64,000 nucleotides of DNA from Acidisphaera sp. S103 (GTDB lineage Bacteria; Pseudomonadota; Alphaproteobacteria; Acetobacterales; Acetobacteraceae): positions 57,612 through 121,611 of the forward strand of contig NZ_LMUJ01000059.1 of assembly GCF_009765975.1 (NCBI RefSeq), read 5' to 3'. The position numbers and the translations under genes are program-made. The notes below the pieces were generated by a model. The model saw only the letters and a program-made list of their open reading frames with translations. It had not been told where the DNA came from and ran no database searches. Shown piece by piece: positions 34,624 through 43,569 of the stretch (the first letter of the stretch is position 1; each line of letters opens with the position of its first letter).

Positions 34624-36025
34624 CTAATCCCTTCGACCACCCAGGCTCGGCTGAGTCACGAGCGACTTCCTGGCGGCCAAACCCCAGCTGAGGAGAAGCA
34701 TCAGCAACAGAAGCGCACCGAAGAACAAATTTGCCTGCAGGATAGAAAACGGCGTTCGTGCAAGTAGGTTTGAAATGGAATGAAGTTAGCAACCAAAACC
34801 CAGGAAACACCAAGGCAAACAAGATTTATGCCGCGACGCGGTCCGGCAGGTTGCTCAAGCAAGTATTTCAAAAACATACCGAAAAATGGAAAAAGAATAC
34901 CATAATGATGCTCCCACGCACCGGGAGAACTAACCACGGTGCAGATTGCACGCAACTCCAAAATCGGCGATTCTAGGCTTGGTTTTTCGACCCGACAACG
35001 GTAAATATACCACCGCCGCCAGTACCAAAGCCGAGGCCGCTACCGTTCCTGCGTAAACGATCGGATCGTATGGCGCAAACCGAAGAGCATCCCAATAGAG
35101 GCTGTTGTTTGATGAGATATAGCTGTTAAGGATCCCATTGACCGAATTGTTGGCAAAGAAACTCTCGCCATGACGGGAGAGAAACGCGAGAACGTTAAGA
35201 TAATCAAGAAAAGCTTTCAGTCCATAACGAAACAGCGAGACGATCGCTACCGGAACAAGCGCGGCCAGGATGCCACAGCCGAAGGCCCACTCTCTCCACA
35301 GCACCCCAAAGCAGCAACAAGCCGAACTGCGGCTTTATGGTGCAGACCAACCCGATCAGGATTCCCGCAAGAAACCGCCGTCCAAGCAGCCAAGCGATGA
35401 CCGCGGACGTGAACAGGAGGTCGATCCAAACCCGAATCTGGCCCAAAACAGCGGCGCGGACGTCCGGATAGAATGTAAACGCAGTGACAAAGCCGATCGC
35501 TACCATGCTGCCCGAATGGAGGCCAGGACCGCTGCGTCCGGCTATTCGGTCTCGTCCCCCGAATAGAAGCCACATCAGAAATCCGGCAGCCCCGGCATTG
35601 AGAAGATAGACAACCAAATTGATCGCATTCAACGCTCGGAAACTCGTGATGCCCAGCGCGGAAAGCAAATCCAGGGACACCAGGCTGGTCGGCGGATACT
35701 GGAAGCGAACATGGCCAGTGAAAAAGAGGACTTGGTACAGCGCATCTCTATCCGGGCCATGCAAGACATGGAGGGCCTGAAGCATGGGCCCCCGCGAGTC
35801 GGGCCTTATCGACGAGTGCAACATACTTGCAAGCAGCACTGAAAGTGAGTCGAAATCAGTGAATTCAATAGGAACGACACCGCGCAGAGTGCCAGCATAC
35901 AGCCAACCCAGGACACTGATCGCGACCATCGGCGCAAATACGCAAAGCATAACGACGATCGTGGGACGATGGCTGAGAAACCGGCCGGATGTAACCGCCG
36001 GTATCTCCCGCGCGACAGTCCTCAT
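34624..36025 (-). pseudogene. GT87/DUF2029-type membrane glycosyltransferase gene broken by three frameshifts
   Basis: Starts at 36025 (ATGA overlap with the gene upstream). Frame 1 reads helices from VVMLCVFAPMVAISVLGW to LVCTIKPQFGLLLLWG, with the GT87-like KPQ motif, to about 35300. Frame 2 continues LWREWAFGCGILAALVPVAI to about 34960, frame 3 CTVVSSPGAWEHHYGILFPF to about 34780, and the last frame LARTPFSILQANLFFGAL to the stop at 34624. Reassembled, it is a normal ~465-aa protein. The only lesions are indels, so decay or assembly error are both possible. The 3' part is AT-rich compared with its neighbours. Confidence 0.75.
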
Positions 36026-36844
36026 ACGCGTGCTCCCGGACGCTCCTGCGTCATCGATGCGCCCAATCCGACATCATTCGGATGGCTTTCGAGATCGTTC
36101 AAAGAGACCGTCCCGGTCCGCTTTGGTTTGCCGGAGGCAAAATACCGCTTCAAGTCAAGGAAAGGCTTTTCCCACAAATTGAAGCTCAGCCATGCAACCA
36201 GCAGGTCTAGGACCAGGGCGATCAGGGCGGCCAGCAAAACGGCTGATTTTCCAGAGGCTGGGGAGACAAGCGCCACCCGCGAGTGCAGTAGGACCATTCC
36301 GATGATCGGATGCCATACGTAAAGCCCGAAGCTATACTTGCCGAACCACCGGAGCAGCCGTAGAGACAGGAAATACCTGACAGGACCCTGCCCATCCCGA
36401 CCAGCAGCCCGGCTGCCGTCGCAACCGCCACCAATGGATAAGCGAAGATCCGCATAGCCGGGTCCGTCTGATGCGTCGTATGGCGTATGACAAGCAAGCC
36501 GAGAAGCAGCAATCCGGCCGCCACAAACGCGACCCCTGCCCTTTGCCCGACGACGTCCATTCCGACCGGATGATGCGTCTGCGCAGAAAAACGAATGGGC
36601 TGACACCTGCAGCCGAATACGAAATGACAAAGCCCGATATGACAAAGAAGATCTCGACCCCGACCCAGCCAAGCCACGTGATTTTAGCCATAGATGGGAA
36701 TTCCGCCACGCCGCCCGAAACGCTCTTCGTCAGGCTCTCCACCGGCGCCCAGGACCAGTACGTCAAATGAAAGAATGTGACCATCAGCGCCGCGCAGAAG
36801 CGAATGACGTCAAGACCAACGATGTGTCCATTTGAGCCTTTCAC
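36022..36844 (-). pseudogene. Acyltransferase 3 family gene, deleted and frameshifted
   Basis: The N-terminus is textbook (IVGLDVIRFCAALMVTFFHL, GVEIFFVISGFVISYSA, FVFLRRRIIR). It then jumps, with loss of ~130 residues and a frame change, to late helices (GVAFVAAGLLLLGLLVIRHT), then in a third frame FGKYSFGLYVWHPIIGMVLL and the C-terminal FNLWEKPFLDLKRYF. The family is usually 350-400 aa; only about two thirds remains. Missing coding DNA means this is genuine loss, not only sequencing error. It once O-acylated a glycan. Translationally coupled to the broken GT87. Confidence 0.8.
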
Positions 36845-36968
36845 ACACGTCTGCTCCCCAATTCCAATCGCCTCATCCTGTTCGTCTGTCTTCTTTCCAT
36901 GCCATCAAATCGGCCAACATGAACTGGCTGAAGACAGCCGTTCTTCATCCAATACGTGTAGACACAAG

Positions 36969-38300
36969 CTAACCGAATATCCGATCGACGACGCCCCCTA
37001 TTTCCGCTCTGAAGCGCGCCTCCGAGAACCGAAGCGCATTCATCCTGCAGGCATCGCTGGTGATCTGGTGCTCAAGTGTCTCAAATCGGTCAACCGCCTC
37101 GGAGATCGCGTCCGGGGTCTGCTGGTCGAACAGCAATCCAGTTTGCCACTCTGCTTTCTCTGTTCTTACGATGTCGATCGCACCGCCGCGGCCATAGGCA
37201 ATAACAGGCGTACCACAGGCCTGCGCCTCCACCAGCGTGATGCCGAAATCCTCCTCGGCGGCAAACACGAAAGCGCGAGCGCGCTGCATCAAACCAATCA
37301 GTACGTCCCGTCCGACGGTGCCAACGAACTCTATGTTCGGCGCCCCTCGGGCGGCCGCGCGCACCCGATCGGCCTCAGGCCCGTCGCCCACCACCACGAG
37401 GCGCCGATCGCCTCGATGCGCGAAGCTCTGAACCACCACGTCAGCCCGCTTGTACGGCACGAACCTGCAGGCAAGTAGAAAGAAATCCTCCTTCCTGCTA
37501 CCCGGTACGAAGTGATCGATATCGACGGGCGGATGGATAACCATCGCCTCACGTCTATACGTCCGTCTGACGCGCCGCGCGATATAGCTCGAATTTGCTA
37601 CAAAATAATCGACTTGATGGGCGGTTGAGACATCCCACTGACGCAGGCGCGCGAACTGCCAGCGCGCATATATGCTCTTCAGTCCGCGATCGATGCCCAT
37701 CTGGCCGAGATATTGATGCTGCAGATCCCAAATATATCGCATAGGCGAGTGCATGTAGCTGATATGGACCTGATCGGGTCCGGTGAGGACACCTTTGGCG
37801 ACCGCGTGGTTGCTGGATATGACAAGGTCATAGCCACTAAGGTCAAGTTGCTGCATCGCAATCGGCATCAAACCGATATAGTGGCGAAAGTAACGACGTG
37901 CAAACGGTAGCCGCTGGACAAACGACGTCTGCACTTTGCGTCCCTGCAGGAAGCCGCGTTCCCGCTCGCCCATGAAATCCACGACAGCAAAAATGTCAGC
38001 GGACGGAAAACAGACCAAGAATTGCTCGAGAACGCGTTCGGACCCGCCGTAAGTATCGAGCCACTCATGCACGATGGCGACCCGGAGTCCGCCGGCTCGT
38101 CCCGGGCGCGGTCTTGCGGCACGTACGGCCGCCGCATGATCAGACCAACTCGTCTCATGGCCTTCCCGAAACAGCGGTATCTCGGCTCCGATACCACCGA
38201 CATCGGGCTCGGCGGTGTGCCGGTAGGCAAAGGATTCGCCGCGGTTGGACGCTGCTCCTTCAGTTACAGGTGTTTTCTCCTCGACGAATTCCATTCGCAC
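36969..38300 (-). CDS. GT4-family glycosyltransferase (mannosyltransferase-like)
   Basis: 443 aa. After a ~70-residue variable leader the GT-B fold begins LRVAIVHEWLDTYGGSERVL, with the acceptor-side loop of WbaZ-like mannosyltransferases. SYMHSPMRYIWDLQHQYL and IHPPVDIDHFVPG follow. The donor-site E-x7-E is AAEEDFGITLVEAQACGTPV. Retaining transfer, probably of mannose from GDP-mannose, to a lipid-linked saccharide on the cytosolic side. Start is GTG 38300 or ATG 38294. Intact, in contrast to the two broken genes downstream. Confidence 0.87.
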   Translation of the reverse strand: MRMEFVEEKTPVTEGAASNRGESFAYRHTAEPDVGGIGAEIPLFREGHETSWSDHAAAVRAARPRPGRAGGLRVAIVHEWLDTYGGSERVLEQFLVCFPSADIFAVVDFMGERERGFLQGRKVQTSFVQRLPFARRYFRHYIGLMPIAMQQLDLSGYDLVISSNHAVAKGVLTGPDQVHISYMHSPMRYIWDLQHQYLGQMGIDRGLKSIYARWQFARLRQWDVSTAHQVDYFVANSSYIARRVRRTYRREAMVIHPPVDIDHFVPGSRKEDFFLLACRFVPYKRADVVVQSFAHRGDRRLVVVGDGPEADRVRAAARGAPNIEFVGTVGRDVLIGLMQRARAFVFAAEEDFGITLVEAQACGTPVIAYGRGGAIDIVRTEKAEWQTGLLFDQQTPDAISEAVDRFETLEHQITSDACRMNALRFSEARFRAEIGGVVDRIFG

Positions 38301-38468
38301 CTCATCCCAACCGCCGCAACCAGCTTCTCAACGAAGGGGGAGATTAGGCCATGGCAACCCGTTCTGTGAGGTGGATACTTCGACGGATGCAATGGAGCGA
38401 ACCGTAGCCATTGTGATTAGAAACAGCATGGCGGAGGTGACAATCGCGTCGCGTACTCCGCCCCATGT

Positions 38469-39683
38469 TCAGCCCCAACGTATCCGCGCGAAGTGCCGCT
38501 CGAAGAACACGAACGACAGTCGGGCGGTTGTCACCGTAAGTAGAAAAGCGCAGACGAACAAGCCAACATGGCTGGCGACCCATAGCGGACCACTCCCTGG
38601 TACCGAGAAGATGGGCACGAACGCTCCCAGCAAAGCCAGTATCGGAATATGAAAGAGGTATCCGGCATAAGAGATGCGGCCGATCGCCTGTAGGCTCTGA
38701 GACCGGCATACCAGTAGGCAGAGACGTTCGCCCGAAAGGATTCCAGTCAGAATCGTGACGCCGATGCAGGTCGGCAACAGATAGACTGTGATCTCCCGCC
38801 CCTGCCCGTACAAAATGCCTGAGACGATATTACGTAGCGCATCAATGGAGAATTGGCCTGCTTCCGTCACACCGTACGTTGTATAGAACCCCACATATAC
38901 GACGGCGATAATTGCTGTGACCACCATACTGGCGACGGCGAAGCGGCGGCTGCGGGAGATTTCATCGCGAAAGAAGGCGACCAGGCTTCCGGCGGCAAAG
39001 GCATCAAAATGGGCCGGACCAAACGCATAGACCGCGAAGGCGATTCGTCCAGGATCCCAACCAAGCCCGGCAGCCCAGTACGCGACCGCGGCGCGGATGA
39101 GCGGCGCAACAGCGATCACGCCCAGCAAGACAAGGCCCCGCGCAAACCGGCCGCGTAGGATCAGCAGAAGTGGGAACACCAGGTAGAATTGCTGCTCCAC
39201 CGCCAGCGTCCAGAGATGTCCGAAGGCAGACCAATTGGCCGCGGGCGTATATTCGGTGAAGATCATTTTCAGGTTCTGGGTGAAACTGAGCAGCCAAGGT
39301 AAGTCTTCCAGCGGTTCGGTCCTGCCGATCGCCTCTAGCACGATGACGTTCAGCACAACGAAGGCAAAGTACAGCGGCCAAATGCGTAGCGCGCGCCTGA
39401 TATAGAATCTGCCGACGGCCGCACCGATGCTCGCTGCGGGGTGCCGTCGGGAAAGGAGCGACGTGGTCACCGAAAACCCTGATACAACATAGAATAGCCA
39501 GACCCCCATCCAACCGAACGGCATAAGCTTACAATGGAACGCAATGACCGCCGTCATTGCGATGGCACGCAGTGCGTCGACCTCTGGCACATAGGTGCTC
39601 ACCCCGCCCACAGGTGCCAGCCGAGAGGGACGAACTCGTTCGGCCAATACCGTGGAGGTGATGCCTCCGGCCGCGGCCACCAT
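38469..39683 (-). CDS. OafA/YrhL-type acyltransferase 3
   Basis: About 404 aa from ATG 39683; the frame stays open to 39974 with several ATGs, none with a good ribosome site, so the start is uncertain. YVPEVDALRAIAMTAVIAFH contains the family R-x10-H active-site motif; then GVWLFYVVSGFSVTTSLL, FYIRRALRIWPLYFAFVV and FGHLWTLAVEQQFYLVFPLL (the L-x-V-E-x-QFY signature). Ten or so helices, ending FFERHFARI. It transfers acetyl or another acyl group onto an exported glycan. It is divergently placed from the ACP-MBOAT cluster. Confidence 0.87.
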   Translation of the reverse strand: MVAAAGGITSTVLAERVRPSRLAPVGGVSTYVPEVDALRAIAMTAVIAFHCKLMPFGWMGVWLFYVVSGFSVTTSLLSRRHPAASIGAAVGRFYIRRALRIWPLYFAFVVLNVIVLEAIGRTEPLEDLPWLLSFTQNLKMIFTEYTPAANWSAFGHLWTLAVEQQFYLVFPLLLILRGRFARGLVLLGVIAVAPLIRAAVAYWAAGLGWDPGRIAFAVYAFGPAHFDAFAAGSLVAFFRDEISRSRRFAVASMVVTAIIAVVYVGFYTTYGVTEAGQFSIDALRNIVSGILYGQGREITVYLLPTCIGVTILTGILSGERLCLLVCRSQSLQAIGRISYAGYLFHIPILALLGAFVPIFSVPGSGPLWVASHVGLFVCAFLLTVTTARLSFVFFERHFARIRWG

Positions 39684-39899
39684 TGTCCCGCCAGTTTTCG
39701 CGTCACGAATATCCCAGACCCGGCGGATCTCCTTGAGTTCGCTGTTTTTGTCGTCGTGCATCTCACGGGGAGCCACTGACATGATCAACCCGTGGAGATG
39801 CACTTTCACTGCATCCACCCCCGACCAGGAGACACCGTCGATATCATCGTGCGAGCATGTCCTTGATCTTCGGTTTCTGGAGAGCGTGAGCGACGTGTT

Positions 39900-39921
39900 C
39901 ATGTACGCCCGATCGTACATG
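39900..39921. promoter_or_regulatory. 8-bp perfect inverted repeat in the divergent region
   Basis: catgtacg-cccgat-cgtacatg lies between the acyltransferase and the first ACP gene. Symmetry suggests a dimeric regulator site or hairpin. It falls within the possible 5' extension of the acyltransferase, so chance or coding constraint cannot be excluded. Confidence 0.3.
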
Positions 39922-39974
39922 CGGCAAACCTCGACTAAAGGATGACAGAGATCGTTCCCTGGTGGGGCCTTCAT

Positions 39975-40252
39975 ATTCCGTCAACAATCCGATCTTGGGC
40001 ATCGCACTTTGATCGCCTATGCTCGCGACATCTTCATCGAGGGTGGGATGACCGTGAAGCTGATTTGCGAGCCCGACGGACTGGGCCATCGATACCTTCC
40101 CACCGCACAATCTCGACCAGATAGTTCTACCCATTATGGTTGGGGGCGAACGAAATACCACCACCTAAATGGTGACATCACAAAACAGTCCCAGCGTTCT
40201 ACGTTGGCGCCGCCGCTTCCCGCCTACGGCTCTCAGTTCGGAAAGTTCATTC
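39975..40252. other. Upstream region of the ACP-MBOAT cluster
   Basis: 278 bp (569 bp if the acyltransferase starts at 39683) with no supported gene. It must hold the promoter of the plus-strand cluster. No riboswitch or known operator is recognisable. Confidence 0.4.
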
Positions 40253-40537
40253 ATGCGTCTTGTTCAAGAAAACATTAGCCCCGCAGAAAAGGGCGAAATT
40301 CTATCAGATCTGGCTCAGTTGTTCCGAGACGTATTTGACGACCAGGAAATAGTCCTGGGGCCAGAGACAACTGCTGACGATATCGTCGGATGGGACTCGA
40401 TGTCACAGGTCAGACTGGCAGTTGAGATCGAGCACCGGTTCGGTGTAAAAATAAAATCAGCCAGGATGGAAAAACTACGCAGTGTCCGCGGGATACTTGA
40501 ACTGATTGGGGGGCGGTCGACGATGGTTCCCGTGTGA
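40253..40537 (+). CDS. Acyl carrier protein, first of two in the cluster
   Basis: 94 aa from ATG 40253 (GGAAAG upstream). The phosphopantetheine site is Ser49 in IVGWDSMSQVRLAVEIEHRF, using the D-S-M form rather than D-S-L. Acidic helices 1 and 2 are typical. Its order directly before an MBOAT and an SGNH gene resembles surface-acylation operons where a carrier protein delivers an activated group to the MBOAT. It needs a phosphopantetheinyl transferase from elsewhere in the genome. Confidence 0.88.
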   Translation: MRLVQENISPAEKGEILSDLAQLFRDVFDDQEIVLGPETTADDIVGWDSMSQVRLAVEIEHRFGVKIKSARMEKLRSVRGILELIGGRSTMVPV

Positions 40538-40567
40538 AACGGTAGCGCATCTTGCCCGCCGCCGGTC

Positions 40568-42181
40568 ATGCTGTTCAATTCCTACATTTTCGTATTTGCA
40601 TTCCTTCCGATTGCATTGTGCGGCTTCCATATTCTCGGACTGTTTGGTCGCCGGTTACCGGCCATATGGTTGGTTTTGACCTCGGTTCTCTTCTACGGTT
40701 GGTGGAATCCGCAATTCGTGGTTCTGCTACTGGCCTCAGTTGGCTTGAACTACCTCGCATCCGTAGTCATCAACGCCACCGAGCGCCAACCGACTGTGCA
40801 GACGGCGTGCTTGACGGCGGCGATAGTTGCCGACGTGTTCGTTCTGATCTACTATAAATATCTGACCAGCATTATTCAGGTCGCGATTGGAATGGGTTTG
40901 ATCGCGGACACCACAGCCAATATCGTTTTGCCACTTGGCATATCGTTCTTTACGTTCACGCAAATAGGATACTTGATCGATACGAAGCAGGGGATAACGA
41001 AAGACCGTCGGCTACTCAACTACGTTCTATTCGTGACCTTCTTTCCCCACCTGATCGCAGGCCCGATCCTGCATAACCAGGAGATCATGCCGCAGTTCGG
41101 CGAGCCGGCCACTTATCGGTTCTCCGGTGAAAACCTTTCTGTCGGCCTGTCGATCTTCGTGATCGGGCTTGTGAAAAAATGCTTGTTCGCGGATACAATC
41201 GGTACGGGTGTGTCCCAGGGTTTTGGGGCAGCAGACCATCTGCCGTTGCTCGCCGCCTGGAATGTGGCACTCTGCTACTCGTTGCAGTTATATTTCGATT
41301 TCTCTGGCTATTCCGATATGGCGATCGGGCTTGCACGCATGTTCAACGTGCGCTTCCCATTAAATTTCAACTCACCTTACAAGTCAGCGTCTATCATTGA
41401 GCATTGGCAGCGTTGGCATATGACACTGTCGCGCTACCTGGCGCTTTATCTATATAACCCAATCGCCTTGGCAGTCACACGCTGGCGCGCCAACCGCGGT
41501 CTCGGCATAAACAGAACCGCACAGACAAAACCCGGTGGGTTTGCCGCCATGGTGATGTTCCCGGTTGTAACCACTATGGCGCTTGCAGGCATTTGGCATG
41601 GAGCCGGTCTGAATTTCCTGGCGTTTGGCTTGTTGCATGGAATTTATCTCACGATCAACCATGCGTTTCGCATTTTCCGGCCGAGTTCCTCGAAAACACG
41701 GCCAAGCGGACGGCTCGGACACGGGGCCAAGATCCTGATCACCTATCTCGCTACACTGGTCGCATTGGTGTTTTTCCGCGCATCGTCGGTTCGCTCGGCG
41801 CTGTCCTTGTTAGGTGGGATGATCGGGCTCCATGGTGTCGATGCTCTTGCCATACCGAACGTCATCCTTGCTCACCTTGGCGTGCCAGGCGACGCGCTGG
41901 TAGCGAAAGGCCTCGTCGTCGACGTTTCGCTCGTCGATTTCGCAACAAGCACAAGCCACTTGGTCTGGATGGTGGGCCTCTACATCGTTGTATGGTGTCT
42001 GCCGAACACGCAACAGATCATGCGCCGGTTCACTCCGGCGCTTGGCATGATCCAACGAGGACCATTCGAACGGTTCGTCTGGCAGCCAACCCGAGGGTGG
42101 GCAGTGGCGATCGGCGTCGCAGCCTGTATTGGCGTGCTGGCGATCGGCGGCACATCCGAGTTTCTGTATTTCCAGTTTTAG
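40568..42181 (+). CDS. MBOAT-family O-acyltransferase (AlgI/DltB-like)
   Basis: 537 aa, 11 or so helices. Start LFNSYIFVFAFLPIAL is typical of AlgI. Core motifs: LPLGISFFTFTQIGYLID, FFPHLIAGPILH, LYFDFSGYSDMAIGLARMF, EHWQRWHMTLSRYL, and the catalytic His344 in ALAGIWHGAGLNFLAFG with His357 following. MBOATs of this group move an acyl or aminoacyl group from a donor inside the cell to a polymer outside. Here the adjacent ACP is the obvious donor (Dlt-like), and the SGNH protein encoded next is the extracytoplasmic partner. Confidence 0.92.
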   Translation: MLFNSYIFVFAFLPIALCGFHILGLFGRRLPAIWLVLTSVLFYGWWNPQFVVLLLASVGLNYLASVVINATERQPTVQTACLTAAIVADVFVLIYYKYLTSIIQVAIGMGLIADTTANIVLPLGISFFTFTQIGYLIDTKQGITKDRRLLNYVLFVTFFPHLIAGPILHNQEIMPQFGEPATYRFSGENLSVGLSIFVIGLVKKCLFADTIGTGVSQGFGAADHLPLLAAWNVALCYSLQLYFDFSGYSDMAIGLARMFNVRFPLNFNSPYKSASIIEHWQRWHMTLSRYLALYLYNPIALAVTRWRANRGLGINRTAQTKPGGFAAMVMFPVVTTMALAGIWHGAGLNFLAFGLLHGIYLTINHAFRIFRPSSSKTRPSGRLGHGAKILITYLATLVALVFFRASSVRSALSLLGGMIGLHGVDALAIPNVILAHLGVPGDALVAKGLVVDVSLVDFATSTSHLVWMVGLYIVVWCLPNTQQIMRRFTPALGMIQRGPFERFVWQPTRGWAVAIGVAACIGVLAIGGTSEFLYFQF

Positions 42182-42238
42182 TCGCCACACGGCAGCAGAA
42201 TATGAGCAGGTGTGTGGGCCATCGCTTGAGAAGAATGG

Positions 42239-43474
42239 ATGACTTCAATGACCCAAAGTCAGACCGCGGGACCGGGTATGTTGACGCAAGACCATACGCC
42301 GAGCCGCCGACTCAAAGAAGCGGCCGCCGAAACATCGGCCGAGGGATCGAGGAAGGTCGTTCCGACATTAGACAACACCGCGGACCAGCCGCGGGACCCA
42401 CCGTCCGCTGCTTTCCTGGCGTGGTTTGGGGTTGCCTTCGTGGTCGCGTTCGGGGTCGTGTGGATCTACGTCGCCATGGCTCCTATGGCTTTTCTCAGCC
42501 GCGACTACCCGCTTTGGGTTGCGAAACGAATGCTGATGGATGAATGTCGACTTGGATCGGTCTTGGTTTTCGGCGACAGTCGTGCGATGGCGGCTACGGT
42601 GCCAGACGTTATGCCGATGTCCGTCACCAATCTTGCACAGTCTGGTGCTAGCCCGATAGAAACCTATTTCGCCGTGCGCCGAGCGCTCCGCTGCCCAACC
42701 TCGCCGAAGCTCGTCGTGATTGCGCATAGTGCGTCGAAATTTGGCGGTGACTCGGATTACTGGACGTCTTTCGCCCGAAATGGCTTTCTGGACTATGGCG
42801 ACATGCGGGAGGTCGATCACGACGCAGCACGCTTGCACGACAAGGAAATCTTCGATTTGCCGTCCATGGATCATCTTCAACCGGCACTGCGGGATTTTCT
42901 GTTCTCCGTGCGTTTCCCACCACTCTATTTCGGTAGCCTGGTGAACGGCTTTATCGCCGCACGTTGGAAACACAATCACGACGCACTGCATGACGGTCTT
43001 TTGTCATCGGGCCATGCCGTATTCGGCAATCGCTCGGGCTCCAGCAGCATCGCCGGCGAAGGTCACAATCCGATTTACAAAACTTCACCGCTCATGAACT
43101 TGTACTTTTCTCGCACACTCGCACTATTATCCGACCGAGGTATCCCGGTGCTTCTTTTCTCGATGCCGGTCAACCGAGCGACCTATATGCGCATGCCGCC
43201 AGAATTCACCATTCGGTTCGAGGACTATCTTCAGGCAGAAGCTCGGCACTTCCCAGGCATACACGTGGTCGATCCGGTCATTCCCTGTTGGCCTGATAGA
43301 TTTTTTGGCGACGCTTGGCATTTCAACGCTCAAGGTGCCACCGCGTACAGCCGCGAACTCGGCGTTCGGTTACGGGACGTGCTTGCCGATGGGATCGTTA
43401 GAAACTCGCCGAACGCCTGTACCGATTCGATGCCAGCGATGGGTCCGTCTGAGTCAACCGTTACCTTGCGATAG
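42239..43474 (+). CDS. Membrane-anchored SGNH-hydrolase-like protein (AlgJ/AlgX/DltD-like role)
   Basis: 411 aa. A ~57-residue cytosolic tail, one transmembrane helix (LAWFGVAFVVAFGVVWIYVA), then an extracytoplasmic domain. SGNH block I is VLVFGDSRAMA (Ser114) and the last block GDAWHFNAQGA (Asp358, His361), so the catalytic triad is intact. NLAQSGASPIETYF fits block II. Such proteins sit beside MBOATs in alginate, cellulose and teichoic acid systems, passing the acyl group to the polymer or removing it. Strong operon context with the MBOAT upstream. Confidence 0.82.
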   Translation: MTSMTQSQTAGPGMLTQDHTPSRRLKEAAAETSAEGSRKVVPTLDNTADQPRDPPSAAFLAWFGVAFVVAFGVVWIYVAMAPMAFLSRDYPLWVAKRMLMDECRLGSVLVFGDSRAMAATVPDVMPMSVTNLAQSGASPIETYFAVRRALRCPTSPKLVVIAHSASKFGGDSDYWTSFARNGFLDYGDMREVDHDAARLHDKEIFDLPSMDHLQPALRDFLFSVRFPPLYFGSLVNGFIAARWKHNHDALHDGLLSSGHAVFGNRSGSSSIAGEGHNPIYKTSPLMNLYFSRTLALLSDRGIPVLLFSMPVNRATYMRMPPEFTIRFEDYLQAEARHFPGIHVVDPVIPCWPDRFFGDAWHFNAQGATAYSRELGVRLRDVLADGIVRNSPNACTDSMPAMGPSESTVTLR

Positions 43475-43569
43475 ACTACCTATATTGATCTAAGACGCTT
43501 CAGGACAATCGACCAAAGAGAGGACGTTACGGATCGAGTTCCACTGCCTAGACTTCTGAGGGACAAGTT

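Noticed and set aside
40009-40278. 89-codon frame upstream of the first ACP
   Set aside because: It has no ribosome site, no recognisable motif, and overlaps the ACP start in another frame.
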